From the NCBI GenBank assembly GCA_023428515.1, contig JAEYXI010000348.1, forward strand, positions 1 to 9,076: a DNA stretch of 9,076 bases. Direction: 5' to 3'. Positions 1-6,880 of the stretch are shown in pieces; within the stretch, counting starts at the first letter, position 1; every line of letters begins with the position of its first letter. The stretch comes from Pseudomonadota bacterium. Lineage in GTDB: Bacteria; Pseudomonadota; Alphaproteobacteria; Rhizobiales; Rhizobiaceae. The position numbers and the translations under genes were made by a program. The notes below the pieces were generated by a model. It searched no databases. It was not told where the DNA came from and saw only the letters and a list, made by a program, of their open reading frames with translations.

Positions 1-193
1 TTCCTTGGCCTTTCGTTAGCCGATCCGAGCCAGAATCCGAACTGCCAGCGACACCGACGGCAAGACGGCCACGAAGTCGCAGCCGGTTGTGCTGGCCGCG
101 GCGGGCGGATAGTTTGGACACCATATCCCCGCTCCGGAGGAGGCGGGGCCATTCGAGCCGCCCGACTCCTGCCGCAAGGACGCCCTGCATTTC
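1..193. other. Upstream non-coding region of lptF; no gene recognised
   Basis: I see no convincing gene here. Short open frames exist on both strands, but none translates into a protein I recognise, and the upstream neighbour lies outside the window. A GC-rich inverted repeat (CCCCGC at 127-132 with GCGGGG at 143-148) has no T-tract. A weak sigma70-like pair, TTGTGC (87-92) and TAGTTT (110-115) with a 17-nt spacer, could serve the lptFG operon, but the match to consensus is poor. AAGGA at 176-180 lies 13 nt before the lptF ATG, rather far for a ribosome binding site. Confidence 0.5.
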
Positions 194-1390
194 ATGAAGG
201 TCATCGAACGCTACATTTTCCGGCGGGCCCTGATGCTCTTCTGCGCGGCGCTGGCGTGGACGCTGGCGATCGTGTGGACGACGCAGATCCTCACCCGGAT
301 CAACCTGGTCACCGACAGCGGCCAGTCCGCCCTCTCCTTCTTCGAGATCGCGGCGCTCATCCTGCCCTCGGTGCTGCCCGTGGTGATGCCCTTCGCGGCG
401 ATCATCGCGATCGCGCAGACGCTGACGGTGATGAACAACGATTCGGAGCTGGTGGTGATCAGCGCCGCCGGCGGCTCGAAGATGACGATCATCCGCCCGG
501 TGATGCTGCTCGCCGTGCTCGCCAGCATCGTCTCCTTCGCGATCGACAACGGCGTCGACCCCTTTGCAAGGCAACGCGGGCGAGAACTCGTGGCCGCTGC
601 ACGCGCGGACTTCCTGTCGCTGGTCATCCAGGAGGGCACGTTCCGCAAGATCGAGAACGGGCTGTTCATCCAGATCGGAGAGCGGCTGCCCGACGGACGG
701 CTGGGCGGCATCTTCGTCGCCGATTCGCGCGTCGAGGGCACGGACCTCGTCTATTACGCGAAGACCGGCACGGTGGTCGAAAAGGGCGACGAGACCGTTC
801 TGGTGATGCAGGACGGCGAAATCCACCGGAAGCTGCCTGGAAACGACATCTCCATCATCCGCTTCGTGTCCTACGCCTTCGACCTTTCCGTCTTCACCGC
901 GTCGAACGGCGCGCCGAAGCTCTATCCGAAGGATCGCACGCTGCCCTACCTCTTCAACCCGGATCCCAACGACCCCGAGTTCAAGAGGAAGCCGCAATCG
1001 TTCAGGACGGAGTTGCACCGGCGATTCACCGAATGGGTCTATCCCGTTGTTTTCGCTCTGATTGCGCTTGCCGTGATCGGCAATGCGCGCTCGCATCGTG
1101 AAAGCCGGATCAATCCGCTGGTGACGGCGGTGACCATCGCGCTGGTGGCGCGCTGGGCGGGCTATTTCGCGGCGAACCAGGTGCAGGCGGCGCCGGAGCT
1201 GTGGCCGATCGTCTACCTGATCCCGCTCGGATTCTCCGCGGTGTCCATCTGGTTCATCGCCACCAACAGGACCATGGAACTGCCCGTTGCGCTGGCCGAC
1301 TGGCTGATCTCGGGCCTGCGCCAGCTTGGCGACCGCATGATGTTCATGCGGTTCTGGCGGCGCGGCGACGCGCCGGAAGAGGCTGCCTGA
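194..1390 (+). CDS. lptF: LPS export ABC transporter permease LptF
   Basis: LptF is one of two inner-membrane permease subunits of LptB2FG, which extracts LPS from the inner membrane and passes it to the periplasmic bridge. The 398-residue protein has the family layout: three N-terminal transmembrane segments (about 13-33, 49-76 and 99-118), a periplasmic beta-rich domain (about 135-275), then three more segments (about 281-297, 307-327 and 337-356). The stretch NNDSELVVISAAGGS (81-95) is the cytoplasmic coupling helix that contacts the ATPase LptB, and Glu85 should match the coupling glutamate known in E. coli. A basic cytoplasmic tail of about 40 residues follows the last helix. The ATG at 194 gives the usual short N-terminus before helix 1. 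The gene is intact and ends 1 bp before lptG, as expected for one operon. The ATPase gene lptB is not in the window. Confidence 0.95.
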   Translation: MKVIERYIFRRALMLFCAALAWTLAIVWTTQILTRINLVTDSGQSALSFFEIAALILPSVLPVVMPFAAIIAIAQTLTVMNNDSELVVISAAGGSKMTIIRPVMLLAVLASIVSFAIDNGVDPFARQRGRELVAAARADFLSLVIQEGTFRKIENGLFIQIGERLPDGRLGGIFVADSRVEGTDLVYYAKTGTVVEKGDETVLVMQDGEIHRKLPGNDISIIRFVSYAFDLSVFTASNGAPKLYPKDRTLPYLFNPDPNDPEFKRKPQSFRTELHRRFTEWVYPVVFALIALAVIGNARSHRESRINPLVTAVTIALVARWAGYFAANQVQAAPELWPIVYLIPLGFSAVSIWFIATNRTMELPVALADWLISGLRQLGDRMMFMRFWRRGDAPEEAA

Positions 1391-1391
1391 C

Positions 1392-2276
1392 ATGGGCTGG
1401 ACGCTTGGACGCTACTTCTTCTTCCGCTACGCCGCGATCACCACGTGGTATTTCCTCGGCGTCTATGCGCTGATCACGCTGATCGACTTCACCGAGTTCT
1501 CCAGCCGCACGATCGGGGTGCCGGGCTTCAGCGTCCGGCTCGCGCTCGCCATTTCGGCGCTGCGGGTGCCGATGATCATGCAGCAGGCGGTGCCCTTCAT
1601 CGCACTGATCGCGGCGATCGCCACGCTGGTCTCGCTGAACCGCAAGTACGAACTGGTGATCGCCCGTTCGGCCGGCATATCCGCCTGGCAGTTCCTCTTC
1701 CCCTGCTGCCTCGGCGCGCTCATCTTCGGATTGCTGACGGTCGGCGTGCTCAACCCGCTTGCCGCGCACGCGATCTCGCGCTCGGAGATGCTGGAAACCG
1801 AGTTCCGTTCGGGCAAATCGAATGCCGTGAATGCCTTCTCGGCGCCCTGGCTCCGGCAGAAGACGGGGGACAGCGACACAATCATCGGCGCGAGGGCCGT
1901 CCTCAACCAGGGGTTGGAGCTCGCCGACGTCACTTTCTTCTCGCTCGACAAGGACGGCGACATCTTCGAAAGGCGCGACGCCGCACGGGCCTATCTGCGC
2001 GATGGCTACTGGGAATTGCACGACGTCAGGCGAATCCGCGACGGCAACCAGCTGCCCAGGCTCGAAACCGACAGGGTCGCCACGAATCTCAGGCCGGAAT
2101 TCGTCCAGGAGAGGCTGGCGAGGCCCGAAACCATCCCGTTCTACGCGCTTCCCGGCAAGATCGAGGTGGCGCGCTCATTCGGCTTGAGGGCCAGCACTTT
2201 CGCCACCCAGTTCCATACGCTGATGGCGCTGCCTTTCCTGCTGGTCGCAATGACGCTGATCGCGGCGACAGTTTAG
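1392..2276 (+). CDS. lptG: LPS export permease LptG, N-terminal 294 residues (frame interrupted)
   Basis: LptG is the partner permease of LptF in LptB2FG. The ATG at 1392 follows the lptF stop by 1 nt, and a purine-rich GGAAGAGG (1375-1382) sits 9 nt upstream. Visible are transmembrane segments 1-3 (about 16-34, 66-83 and 103-121), the coupling helix RKYELVIARSAG (84-95, with Glu87), the periplasmic beta domain (about 135-260) and segment 4 (274-294). The frame then meets TAG at 2274-2276, directly after segment 4. Family members are about 360 residues and have two more helices. Those helices are encoded in the same frame at 2292-2477, so the unbroken gene would have been 1392-2477 and 361 codons long. 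This is therefore a truncated product unless the stops are read through, the downstream piece is made separately, or the sequence is wrong. Identity is certain; functional status is open. Confidence 0.9.
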   Translation: MGWTLGRYFFFRYAAITTWYFLGVYALITLIDFTEFSSRTIGVPGFSVRLALAISALRVPMIMQQAVPFIALIAAIATLVSLNRKYELVIARSAGISAWQFLFPCCLGALIFGLLTVGVLNPLAAHAISRSEMLETEFRSGKSNAVNAFSAPWLRQKTGDSDTIIGARAVLNQGLELADVTFFSLDKDGDIFERRDAARAYLRDGYWELHDVRRIRDGNQLPRLETDRVATNLRPEFVQERLARPETIPFYALPGKIEVARSFGLRASTFATQFHTLMALPFLLVAMTLIAATV

Positions 2277-2288
2277 ATGCGTTTTTAA
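2274..2288 (+). other. Two in-frame stop codons inside lptG (TAG then TAA)
   Basis: In the lptG frame the codons read GTT TAG ATG CGT TTT TAA CGG ATG. No base is inserted or lost, because the downstream piece begins exactly 900 nt after the lptG start. From my memory of rhizobial LptG, the segment after helix 4 reads roughly V-S-M-R-F-S-R, which puts serine at both stop positions. Each stop is one C-to-A change from a serine codon (TCG to TAG, TCA to TAA). The TAG is followed at once by ATG, giving a three-codon mini-frame that ends at the TAA. Other genes here end normally in TGA, TAA or TAG, so a genome-wide reassignment of these codons is unlikely. Confidence 0.85.
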
Positions 2289-2291
2289 CGG

Positions 2292-2477
2292 ATGGGACAG
2301 GCGGCGACGATGATTCTGGGTGGCGTGCTCGCCGGCTTTCTGCTTTATGTCGTTTCCGTACTAGTTAAAGCTTTTGGAAATGCGGGATTCGTGCCGCCTT
2401 TCATCGTAGCCTGGATACCGGTTGTGGTGGCGATGTTTTTCGGGGTAACGTTCTTGCTGTACAAGGAGGACGGTTAG
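2292..2477 (+). CDS. lptG: LptG C-terminal fragment (transmembrane helices 5 and 6)
   Basis: This 61-residue frame is the C-terminal part of LptG, in the same phase as 1392-2276. It contains two hydrophobic helices (about 7-28 and 34-56 of the fragment, equal to helices 5 and 6) and the short polar tail LLYKEDG typical of the family end. No Shine-Dalgarno sequence is visible before the ATG at 2292, so if it is translated separately, reinitiation after the TAG 15 nt upstream is the likeliest route. The break falls in the cytoplasmic loop between helices 4 and 5, so both pieces could insert with the normal topology. The fragment has no further disruption, and its last codons carry the ribosome binding site of lptD. 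G+C is low for this genome (27 of 60 bases at 2341-2400), with codons such as GTA, CTA and AAA that are scarce nearby. Confidence 0.7.
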   Translation: MGQAATMILGGVLAGFLLYVVSVLVKAFGNAGFVPPFIVAWIPVVVAMFFGVTFLLYKEDG

Positions 2478-2480
2478 TTG
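2463..2480 (+). promoter_or_regulatory. Strong ribosome binding site and TTG start of lptD
   Basis: AAGGAGGA at 2463-2470 is a near-perfect Shine-Dalgarno sequence, 7 nt before TTG at 2478-2480. The TTG abuts the lptG stop TAG (2475-2477). No in-frame ATG lies near enough to encode a usable signal peptide, so this site decides the TTG start. The ribosome binding site is inside the last codons of lptG, which suggests translational coupling. Confidence 0.8.
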
Positions 2481-4916
2481 GGGGTCGCGGCGTCGTTGGA
2501 CCGCAGATCGGCTAGGTTGACGCGCCTTCTCGGTGCGACTGCGCTTGCATGTGTCTTCGCCTCCGCCATCGTCCCCGAATCGGCCTTTTCGCAGACCGTC
2601 GCGGATATCGCGCCCAACATCCCGGCAGGCAGCGAGATGCTGCTCGAGGCCGATACGCTCATCTACGACAACAACGATGAAACCGTCACCGCGTCGGGCA
2701 GCGTTCGCATCGACTATGGCGGTAACAGGCTGGTGGCGAATCGGGTCACCTACAACCAGGGGTCGCGCCGGCTGATTGCCAGCGGCAACGTGCAGCTCGT
2801 CGACCCCGACGGCACGACCGTCTATTCGGATGAAATCGACGTCACCGACGATTTCGGCGACGGCTTCGTCAACGCGCTGCGTGTCGAAACCATCGACAAG
2901 ACCTATTTCGCCGCCGAGAGCGGAGAGCGGCGCGGCGGCTTCCTGACGACGTTCAACAACGGCGTCTACACGGCCTGCGAACCCTGCGAGGAGAAGCCCG
3001 ACAAGGCCCCCGTCTGGCGCATCAAGGCCAAGAAGATTATCTGGAACCAGCGAACCAAGACGGTCCGGTTCGAGAACTCGGCTTTCGAATTCCTGGGCAT
3101 GCCGCTCGGCAATTTCCCGGCCTTCGAGATCGCCGATCCGACAGTGAAGCGGAAGTCCGGCTTCCTGATCCCCGGCGTCAGCTTCAAGAGCGACCTCGGC
3201 GTCGGCATTTCGATCCCCTACTACATCGCGCTCTCGCCGACCTACGACCTGACGGTGACCGGTACCGGCTACACCGAGCAGGGCTTCCTGGGCGAGGCGG
3301 AGTGGCGCCAGCGCTTCAACAACGGCGAATACAGCGTCACGATCGCCGGCATCAACCAGGCCAATCCGGACGCGTTCGACCGCAACACCGTGGATTCCGG
3401 CCCTGACGGCGATCCGAACGAATTCCGCGCCATGATGGGCACGCGGGGCCAGTTCGCGATCAATTCGCGCTGGGATTTCGGCTGGAACGTGCTGCTCCAG
3501 ACCGACAAGAACTTCTCGCGGACCTACGACATCACCGGCTACGACGACCTCGTATTCCGTTCCGAAGTCTACCTGACCGGCCTGGACGACCGTAACTATT
3601 TCGACCTGCGCGGCATGAAGTTCAGCGTGCAGGAAAGCATCCTCGACAACAATCCGATCAGCGGGAACGAAAACTACGCGGCTCGCGACGACGAGCAGCC
3701 TTGGGTGCTGCCGAGCTTCGACTATTCCTACACGCCCGACGAGCCGGTGTTCGGCGGCGAGCTCAATCTCGATCTGAATGCGCGCGTCATCAGCCGCGAC
3801 AAGCTGGACGTGACCTATTTCAACAACGCCCCGCCGGACACAGACATTGAAACGGTCAACGGCATCGAGAACACGTCGAGCCGCCTGACGGCGGAAGCAG
3901 AGTGGAAGCGCTCCTTCGTCTCTGACAGCGGTTTTATCCTGACTCCGCTGCTCGCCTTCCAGGCAGACACGACCCAAGTGAATTATTCGTCCGATTCGAT
4001 TACCGCCATCAACGATATGGTGGCGAGCCATCCGGGCGGCGGCTGGGCGGCCGATATCCGCGACGCCTACCAGCGGCTGCTGGCGACGGCCGGGCTTGAG
4101 CTGCGCTTCCCGGTGCTCTTCGCCTCGGGGAATTCCAGCCACGTCATCGAGCCGATGGCGCAGCTCTTCGCGCGCAACGACGAGCCCTATGGCGATACGC
4201 TGGGCATGCCGAACGAGGACGCGCAGAGCTTCGTCTTCGACGCCACCTCGCTGTTCGAGCGCGACAAGTTCTCAGGATACGACCGGATCGAGGGCGGCAC
4301 GCGCGCCAATGTCGGCTTCCGCTACTCGGGCGCCTTCGGCAATGGCTGGACCACCAACGGCATCGTCGGCCAGTCCTACCATCTGGCGGGCGAGAACTCC
4401 TTCGCGGGAGCGGACCTCGTCAATGTCGGCGCCTATTCCGGCCTGGAGACGGACACGTCCGACTTCGTCGGCTTGCTCGGCTTCGTCTCGCCTTTCGGCC
4501 TGTCGATGTCGGCCAGCGCACGGCTCGACGAGCAGACAATGGAAATGCGCCGCGGCGAACTGAAGGCCGGCTATGTCGGCAGCATCTTCTCGGTTTCGGC
4601 CAGATACGCCTTCATCCAGGAACAGCCGCTCTACGGCTTCGACGAGGATCGCCGCGAGATGACGCTCGGCGGGTCGGCGCGTTTTCACGAGAATTGGCGC
4701 GTATTCGGATCGGGAACCTTCGATTTCGAGAAAAGCGTGATGGTGAAGGATGCAGTCGGCTTCGCCTATGACGACGAGTGCTTCACCTACCTGATGACCT
4801 TCTCCGAAGAGCGGAACCGCACCACGAGGGAAGTGGAACAGAGCATCGGCTTCAACATAACGTTCCGCACGCTTGGCGACTTCGGATCGGCCACAAACTC
4901 GTTGTCCGACATCTAA
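2478..4916 (+). CDS. lptD: LPS-assembly outer-membrane protein LptD
   Basis: LptD is the outer-membrane beta-barrel that, with the lipoprotein LptE, inserts LPS into the outer leaflet. The 812-residue length fits the family. A basic N-terminus and hydrophobic core (about 14-33) form a signal peptide, probably cleaved after AFS (36-38). Residues about 52-160 form the OstA/LptA-like periplasmic beta-taco domain, with repeats of the type T-A-S-G-x-V and L-I-A-S-G-N-V. From about 190 onward, alternating aromatic and polar strands make up the barrel. Mature cysteines are Cys167 and Cys170 (CEPC) and Cys768 near the C-terminus. E. coli LptD has four cysteines forming two long-range disulfides, so at most one such bond plus one free Cys is possible here. 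Translation starts at TTG with a strong ribosome binding site. The surA-like chaperone gene downstream fits, as SurA assists LptD folding in E. coli. Confidence 0.95.
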   Translation: MGVAASLDRRSARLTRLLGATALACVFASAIVPESAFSQTVADIAPNIPAGSEMLLEADTLIYDNNDETVTASGSVRIDYGGNRLVANRVTYNQGSRRLIASGNVQLVDPDGTTVYSDEIDVTDDFGDGFVNALRVETIDKTYFAAESGERRGGFLTTFNNGVYTACEPCEEKPDKAPVWRIKAKKIIWNQRTKTVRFENSAFEFLGMPLGNFPAFEIADPTVKRKSGFLIPGVSFKSDLGVGISIPYYIALSPTYDLTVTGTGYTEQGFLGEAEWRQRFNNGEYSVTIAGINQANPDAFDRNTVDSGPDGDPNEFRAMMGTRGQFAINSRWDFGWNVLLQTDKNFSRTYDITGYDDLVFRSEVYLTGLDDRNYFDLRGMKFSVQESILDNNPISGNENYAARDDEQPWVLPSFDYSYTPDEPVFGGELNLDLNARVISRDKLDVTYFNNAPPDTDIETVNGIENTSSRLTAEAEWKRSFVSDSGFILTPLLAFQADTTQVNYSSDSITAINDMVASHPGGGWAADIRDAYQRLLATAGLELRFPVLFASGNSSHVIEPMAQLFARNDEPYGDTLGMPNEDAQSFVFDATSLFERDKFSGYDRIEGGTRANVGFRYSGAFGNGWTTNGIVGQSYHLAGENSFAGADLVNVGAYSGLETDTSDFVGLLGFVSPFGLSMSASARLDEQTMEMRRGELKAGYVGSIFSVSARYAFIQEQPLYGFDEDRREMTLGGSARFHENWRVFGSGTFDFEKSVMVKDAVGFAYDDECFTYLMTFSEERNRTTREVEQSIGFNITFRTLGDFGSATNSLSDI

Positions 4917-5081
4917 CGAGTTTGTGAGCGCGATCCTTGCCGAAAGCGGTTACTATGCTTCGCCGAAGCGGCGTTGCGGGCCATGATGCCTTGACAGGCG
5001 CCAGCCGACATTGTTTCGCCGTATAGCGAAGGCATGGAACGGCAAATCCAAAGCAAAAGTCGAGGATAGGAAGCGAACGAG
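4917..5081. other. lptD-surA intergenic region, candidate promoter elements
   Basis: This 165-bp gap is the longest on the + strand after lptF, so a separate promoter for surA-rsmA is plausible. CTTGACA (4990-4996) is a perfect -35 hexamer in context, but the best -10-like hexamer, TATAGC (5022-5027), is 25 nt away, too far for a standard sigma70 promoter. TTCGC/GCGAA (5015-5019 and 5026-5030) and GCTTCG/CGAAGC (4957-4962 and 4964-4969) are short inverted repeats without T-tracts. GCCGAAAGCGG (4939-4949) recurs nearly unchanged as GCCGAAGCGG (4962-4971). GGATAGGAAG (5064-5073) ends 8 nt before the surA ATG and is its likely ribosome binding site. I see no coding potential. Confidence 0.35.
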
Positions 5082-6020
5082 ATGTTTTCGATGAGGAAAG
5101 GCCTCACCTTGGCGGGCCTTGCGCTCATGATCGTGGCAGCGCCCGCCGGCCTGGTGCTGGTGACTGCGCCGGCAGCCGCCAGCGAGATCAAGGTCATCGT
5201 CAACAAGACCCCGATCACCTCCTACGACATCCAGCGCCGCGCTGCCTTCATGAAGCTGCAGCGCCGCAAGGGGAACCTGAACGAGCAGGCCGAACAGGAG
5301 ATGATCGACCAGGCGCTGCGGCTGAGCGAAGCGCAGAGGCTGGGGATACGCATCACCGACGACCAGGTCGACACCGCCTACAACAACTTCGCGAAGTCGA
5401 ACAAGATGACCATCAAGCAGCTCGATGGCATCATGTCCCAGTCCGGCGTAACCAAGGCGCACTTCAAGGAGTTCATCCGCGGGCAGATGAGCTGGAGCCA
5501 GGCGCTCAGCGCACGTGGACGCAGCGGCAACCGCATGTCCGAGCAGGATGTGGTGCGGCGCATGCTGCAGCAGGGCGGCGCCAAGCCGACCGCCACGGAA
5601 TACATGCTCCAGCAGGTGATCTTCGTCGTGCCCGCCAGCGAGCGCGGCAAGATGGCCCAGCGCAAGCGCGAAGCGGAGGCCATGCGGTCGCGCTTCAACG
5701 GCTGCAACAACACCCGCGAGTTCGCCAAGGGTCTCCTCGACGTCACCGTGAAAGATCTCGGGCGCAAGCTCGCGCCGGAGCTTCCGCCTGATTGGGCCGA
5801 GCAGATCAAGAACACCAAGGTCGGCGGCGCGACCGCCGTGCGCGAGACACCGAGCGGCATCGAGTTCATCGGCATCTGCTCCAGCCGCGAGGTTTCCGAC
5901 GATCGCGTCGCCAGGCTGACCTTCCAGACCGAGGGCTCCGAAGACGACAAGTCGGGCGAGGAGCTGAGCAAGAAATACACAGCCGAACTGCGCGAGAAGG
6001 CCCAGATCGTCAAGCGCTGA
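5082..6020 (+). CDS. surA: SurA-like periplasmic chaperone (degenerate parvulin type)
   Basis: SurA proteins escort unfolded outer-membrane proteins, including LptD, across the periplasm. This 312-residue protein has a signal peptide (hydrophobic 7-33, probable cleavage near Ala33/Ser34). A SurA N-terminal helical domain follows (about 35-165), opening with the typical [16 protein letters not shown] stretch (35-50). Residues about 170-270 look like a single degenerate parvulin domain: the order of elements is kept, but the usual G-G-D-L-G and catalytic residues are not recognisable, so isomerase activity is doubtful. Cys208 and Cys266, in that domain, could form a disulfide. E. coli SurA has two parvulin domains and is about 430 residues; the shorter form is usual in rhizobia as far as I recall. 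The ATG at 5082 is preferred because AGGAAG lies 8 nt upstream; ATG 5091 is an alternative. rsmA follows 5 bp downstream. Confidence 0.85.
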   Translation: MFSMRKGLTLAGLALMIVAAPAGLVLVTAPAAASEIKVIVNKTPITSYDIQRRAAFMKLQRRKGNLNEQAEQEMIDQALRLSEAQRLGIRITDDQVDTAYNNFAKSNKMTIKQLDGIMSQSGVTKAHFKEFIRGQMSWSQALSARGRSGNRMSEQDVVRRMLQQGGAKPTATEYMLQQVIFVVPASERGKMAQRKREAEAMRSRFNGCNNTREFAKGLLDVTVKDLGRKLAPELPPDWAEQIKNTKVGGATAVRETPSGIEFIGICSSREVSDDRVARLTFQTEGSEDDKSGEELSKKYTAELREKAQIVKR

Positions 6021-6025
6021 CGCCG

Positions 6026-6871
6026 ATGGGCGACCGGGGTGTCCGTGCAAGCATCGATGGGCTCCCGCCGCTGCGGGACGTCATCGAACGGCATGGGCTG
6101 CAGGCGAAGAAATCGCTCGGCCAGAACTTCCTGCTCGACCTCAACCTGACAGGCAAGGTGGCGCGCACCGCAGGTGATTTGTCTCAGACGACCGTTATCG
6201 AGGTGGGGCCAGGCCCCGGCGGGCTGACCCGTGCGCTGCTGATGCATGGCGCCCGGCGCGTGATCGCCATAGAGCGCGACGAACGCTGCCTGGCGGCGCT
6301 GGCCGAGGTGTCGGCGCACTATCCTGGCAGGCTCGAGGTCGTTCCCGGCGATGCGCTCAAGACCGATTTTTCCGTGCTTGCCGGCGGCGGTCCCGCGCGG
6401 ATCGTCGCCAACCTGCCCTACAATATCGGCACGGAGCTGCTGGTGCGCTGGCTGACTGTGCCGTCGTGGCCCCCCTTCTATCAATCGATGACGCTGATGT
6501 TCCAGCGCGAGGTCGCCGAACGTATCGTCGCCAGACCGGCGACCGAGAGCTATGGAAGGCTGGGCGTGCTGGCCGGCTGGCGCACCGAAGCGAGGATCGC
6601 CTTCGACGTGCCGCCGCAGGCCTTCACGCCGCCGCCGAAGGTGACCTCGTCCGTCGTGCACCTGATCCCGCGCGAAAGCCCCCTGCCCGCCGACGTGAAG
6701 ACGCTGGGACGGGTGACCGAGGCAGCCTTCGGCCAGCGCCGCAAGATGCTGAGGCAAAGCCTGAAAAGCCTCGGCGGCGAAAGGCTGCTGGAGGCCGCAG
6801 GCATAGACGGGACGAGGCGGGCAGAGACGCTCGACGTCGAAGAGTTCGTCAGGCTGGCGAACGTGGTGTGA
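6026..6871 (+). CDS. rsmA: 16S rRNA (adenine(1518)-N6/adenine(1519)-N6)-dimethyltransferase RsmA (KsgA)
   Basis: RsmA dimethylates two adjacent adenines near the 3' end of 16S rRNA during late assembly of the small ribosomal subunit; its loss gives kasugamycin resistance. The 281-residue protein shows all main family motifs: L-G-Q-N-F-L-L-D near the N-terminus (31-38), the SAM-binding loop V-G-P-G-P-G-G (60-66), acidic Glu83 in E-R-D that should contact the SAM ribose, G-D-A (108-110), and the catalytic N-L-P-Y (129-132) with F-Q-R-E-V-A-E-R-I (159-167) after it. The length is normal. The frame is open far upstream inside surA, but ATG 6026 is the only sensible start because it follows the surA stop by 5 nt. 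No clear Shine-Dalgarno is visible, so translational coupling to surA is likely. The gene that normally separates these two, pdxA, is missing. The 3' end converges on gmk. Confidence 0.95.
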   Translation: MGDRGVRASIDGLPPLRDVIERHGLQAKKSLGQNFLLDLNLTGKVARTAGDLSQTTVIEVGPGPGGLTRALLMHGARRVIAIERDERCLAALAEVSAHYPGRLEVVPGDALKTDFSVLAGGGPARIVANLPYNIGTELLVRWLTVPSWPPFYQSMTLMFQREVAERIVARPATESYGRLGVLAGWRTEARIAFDVPPQAFTPPPKVTSSVVHLIPRESPLPADVKTLGRVTEAAFGQRRKMLRQSLKSLGGERLLEAAGIDGTRRAETLDVEEFVRLANVV

Positions 6872-6880
6872 TCCGGGACG

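Noticed and set aside
127..148. GC-rich hairpin upstream of lptF as an intrinsic terminator
   Set aside because: No T-tract on either side, and 6-bp GC stems are common by chance at this base composition.
1392..2477. Genome-wide reassignment of TAG or TAA to serine
   Set aside because: lptD ends in TAA, and gmk, yicC, mltG and lptG itself end in TAG at the correct family lengths, so both codons still act as stops. A specific suppressor tRNA is not excluded.
1392..2477. Frameshift in lptG
   Set aside because: The two pieces are in the same phase (starts 900 nt apart) and the total codon count matches a normal LptG, so the disruption is nonsense codons only.
2361..4142. A 593-residue open frame on the - strand antisense to lptD
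   Set aside because: It lies wholly opposite a clear lptD, is rich in Arg, Val and Ala as expected from GC-rich antisense codons, and shows no family motif.
4990..5027. Sigma70 promoter TTGACA/TATAGC upstream of surA
   Set aside because: The spacer is 25 nt instead of about 17, and no good -10 exists at the right distance, so I list it only as a candidate element.
5378..6757. A 459-residue open frame on the - strand antisense to surA and rsmA
   Set aside because: It spans two genes with strong protein signatures on the other strand, and its composition is that of a shadow frame.
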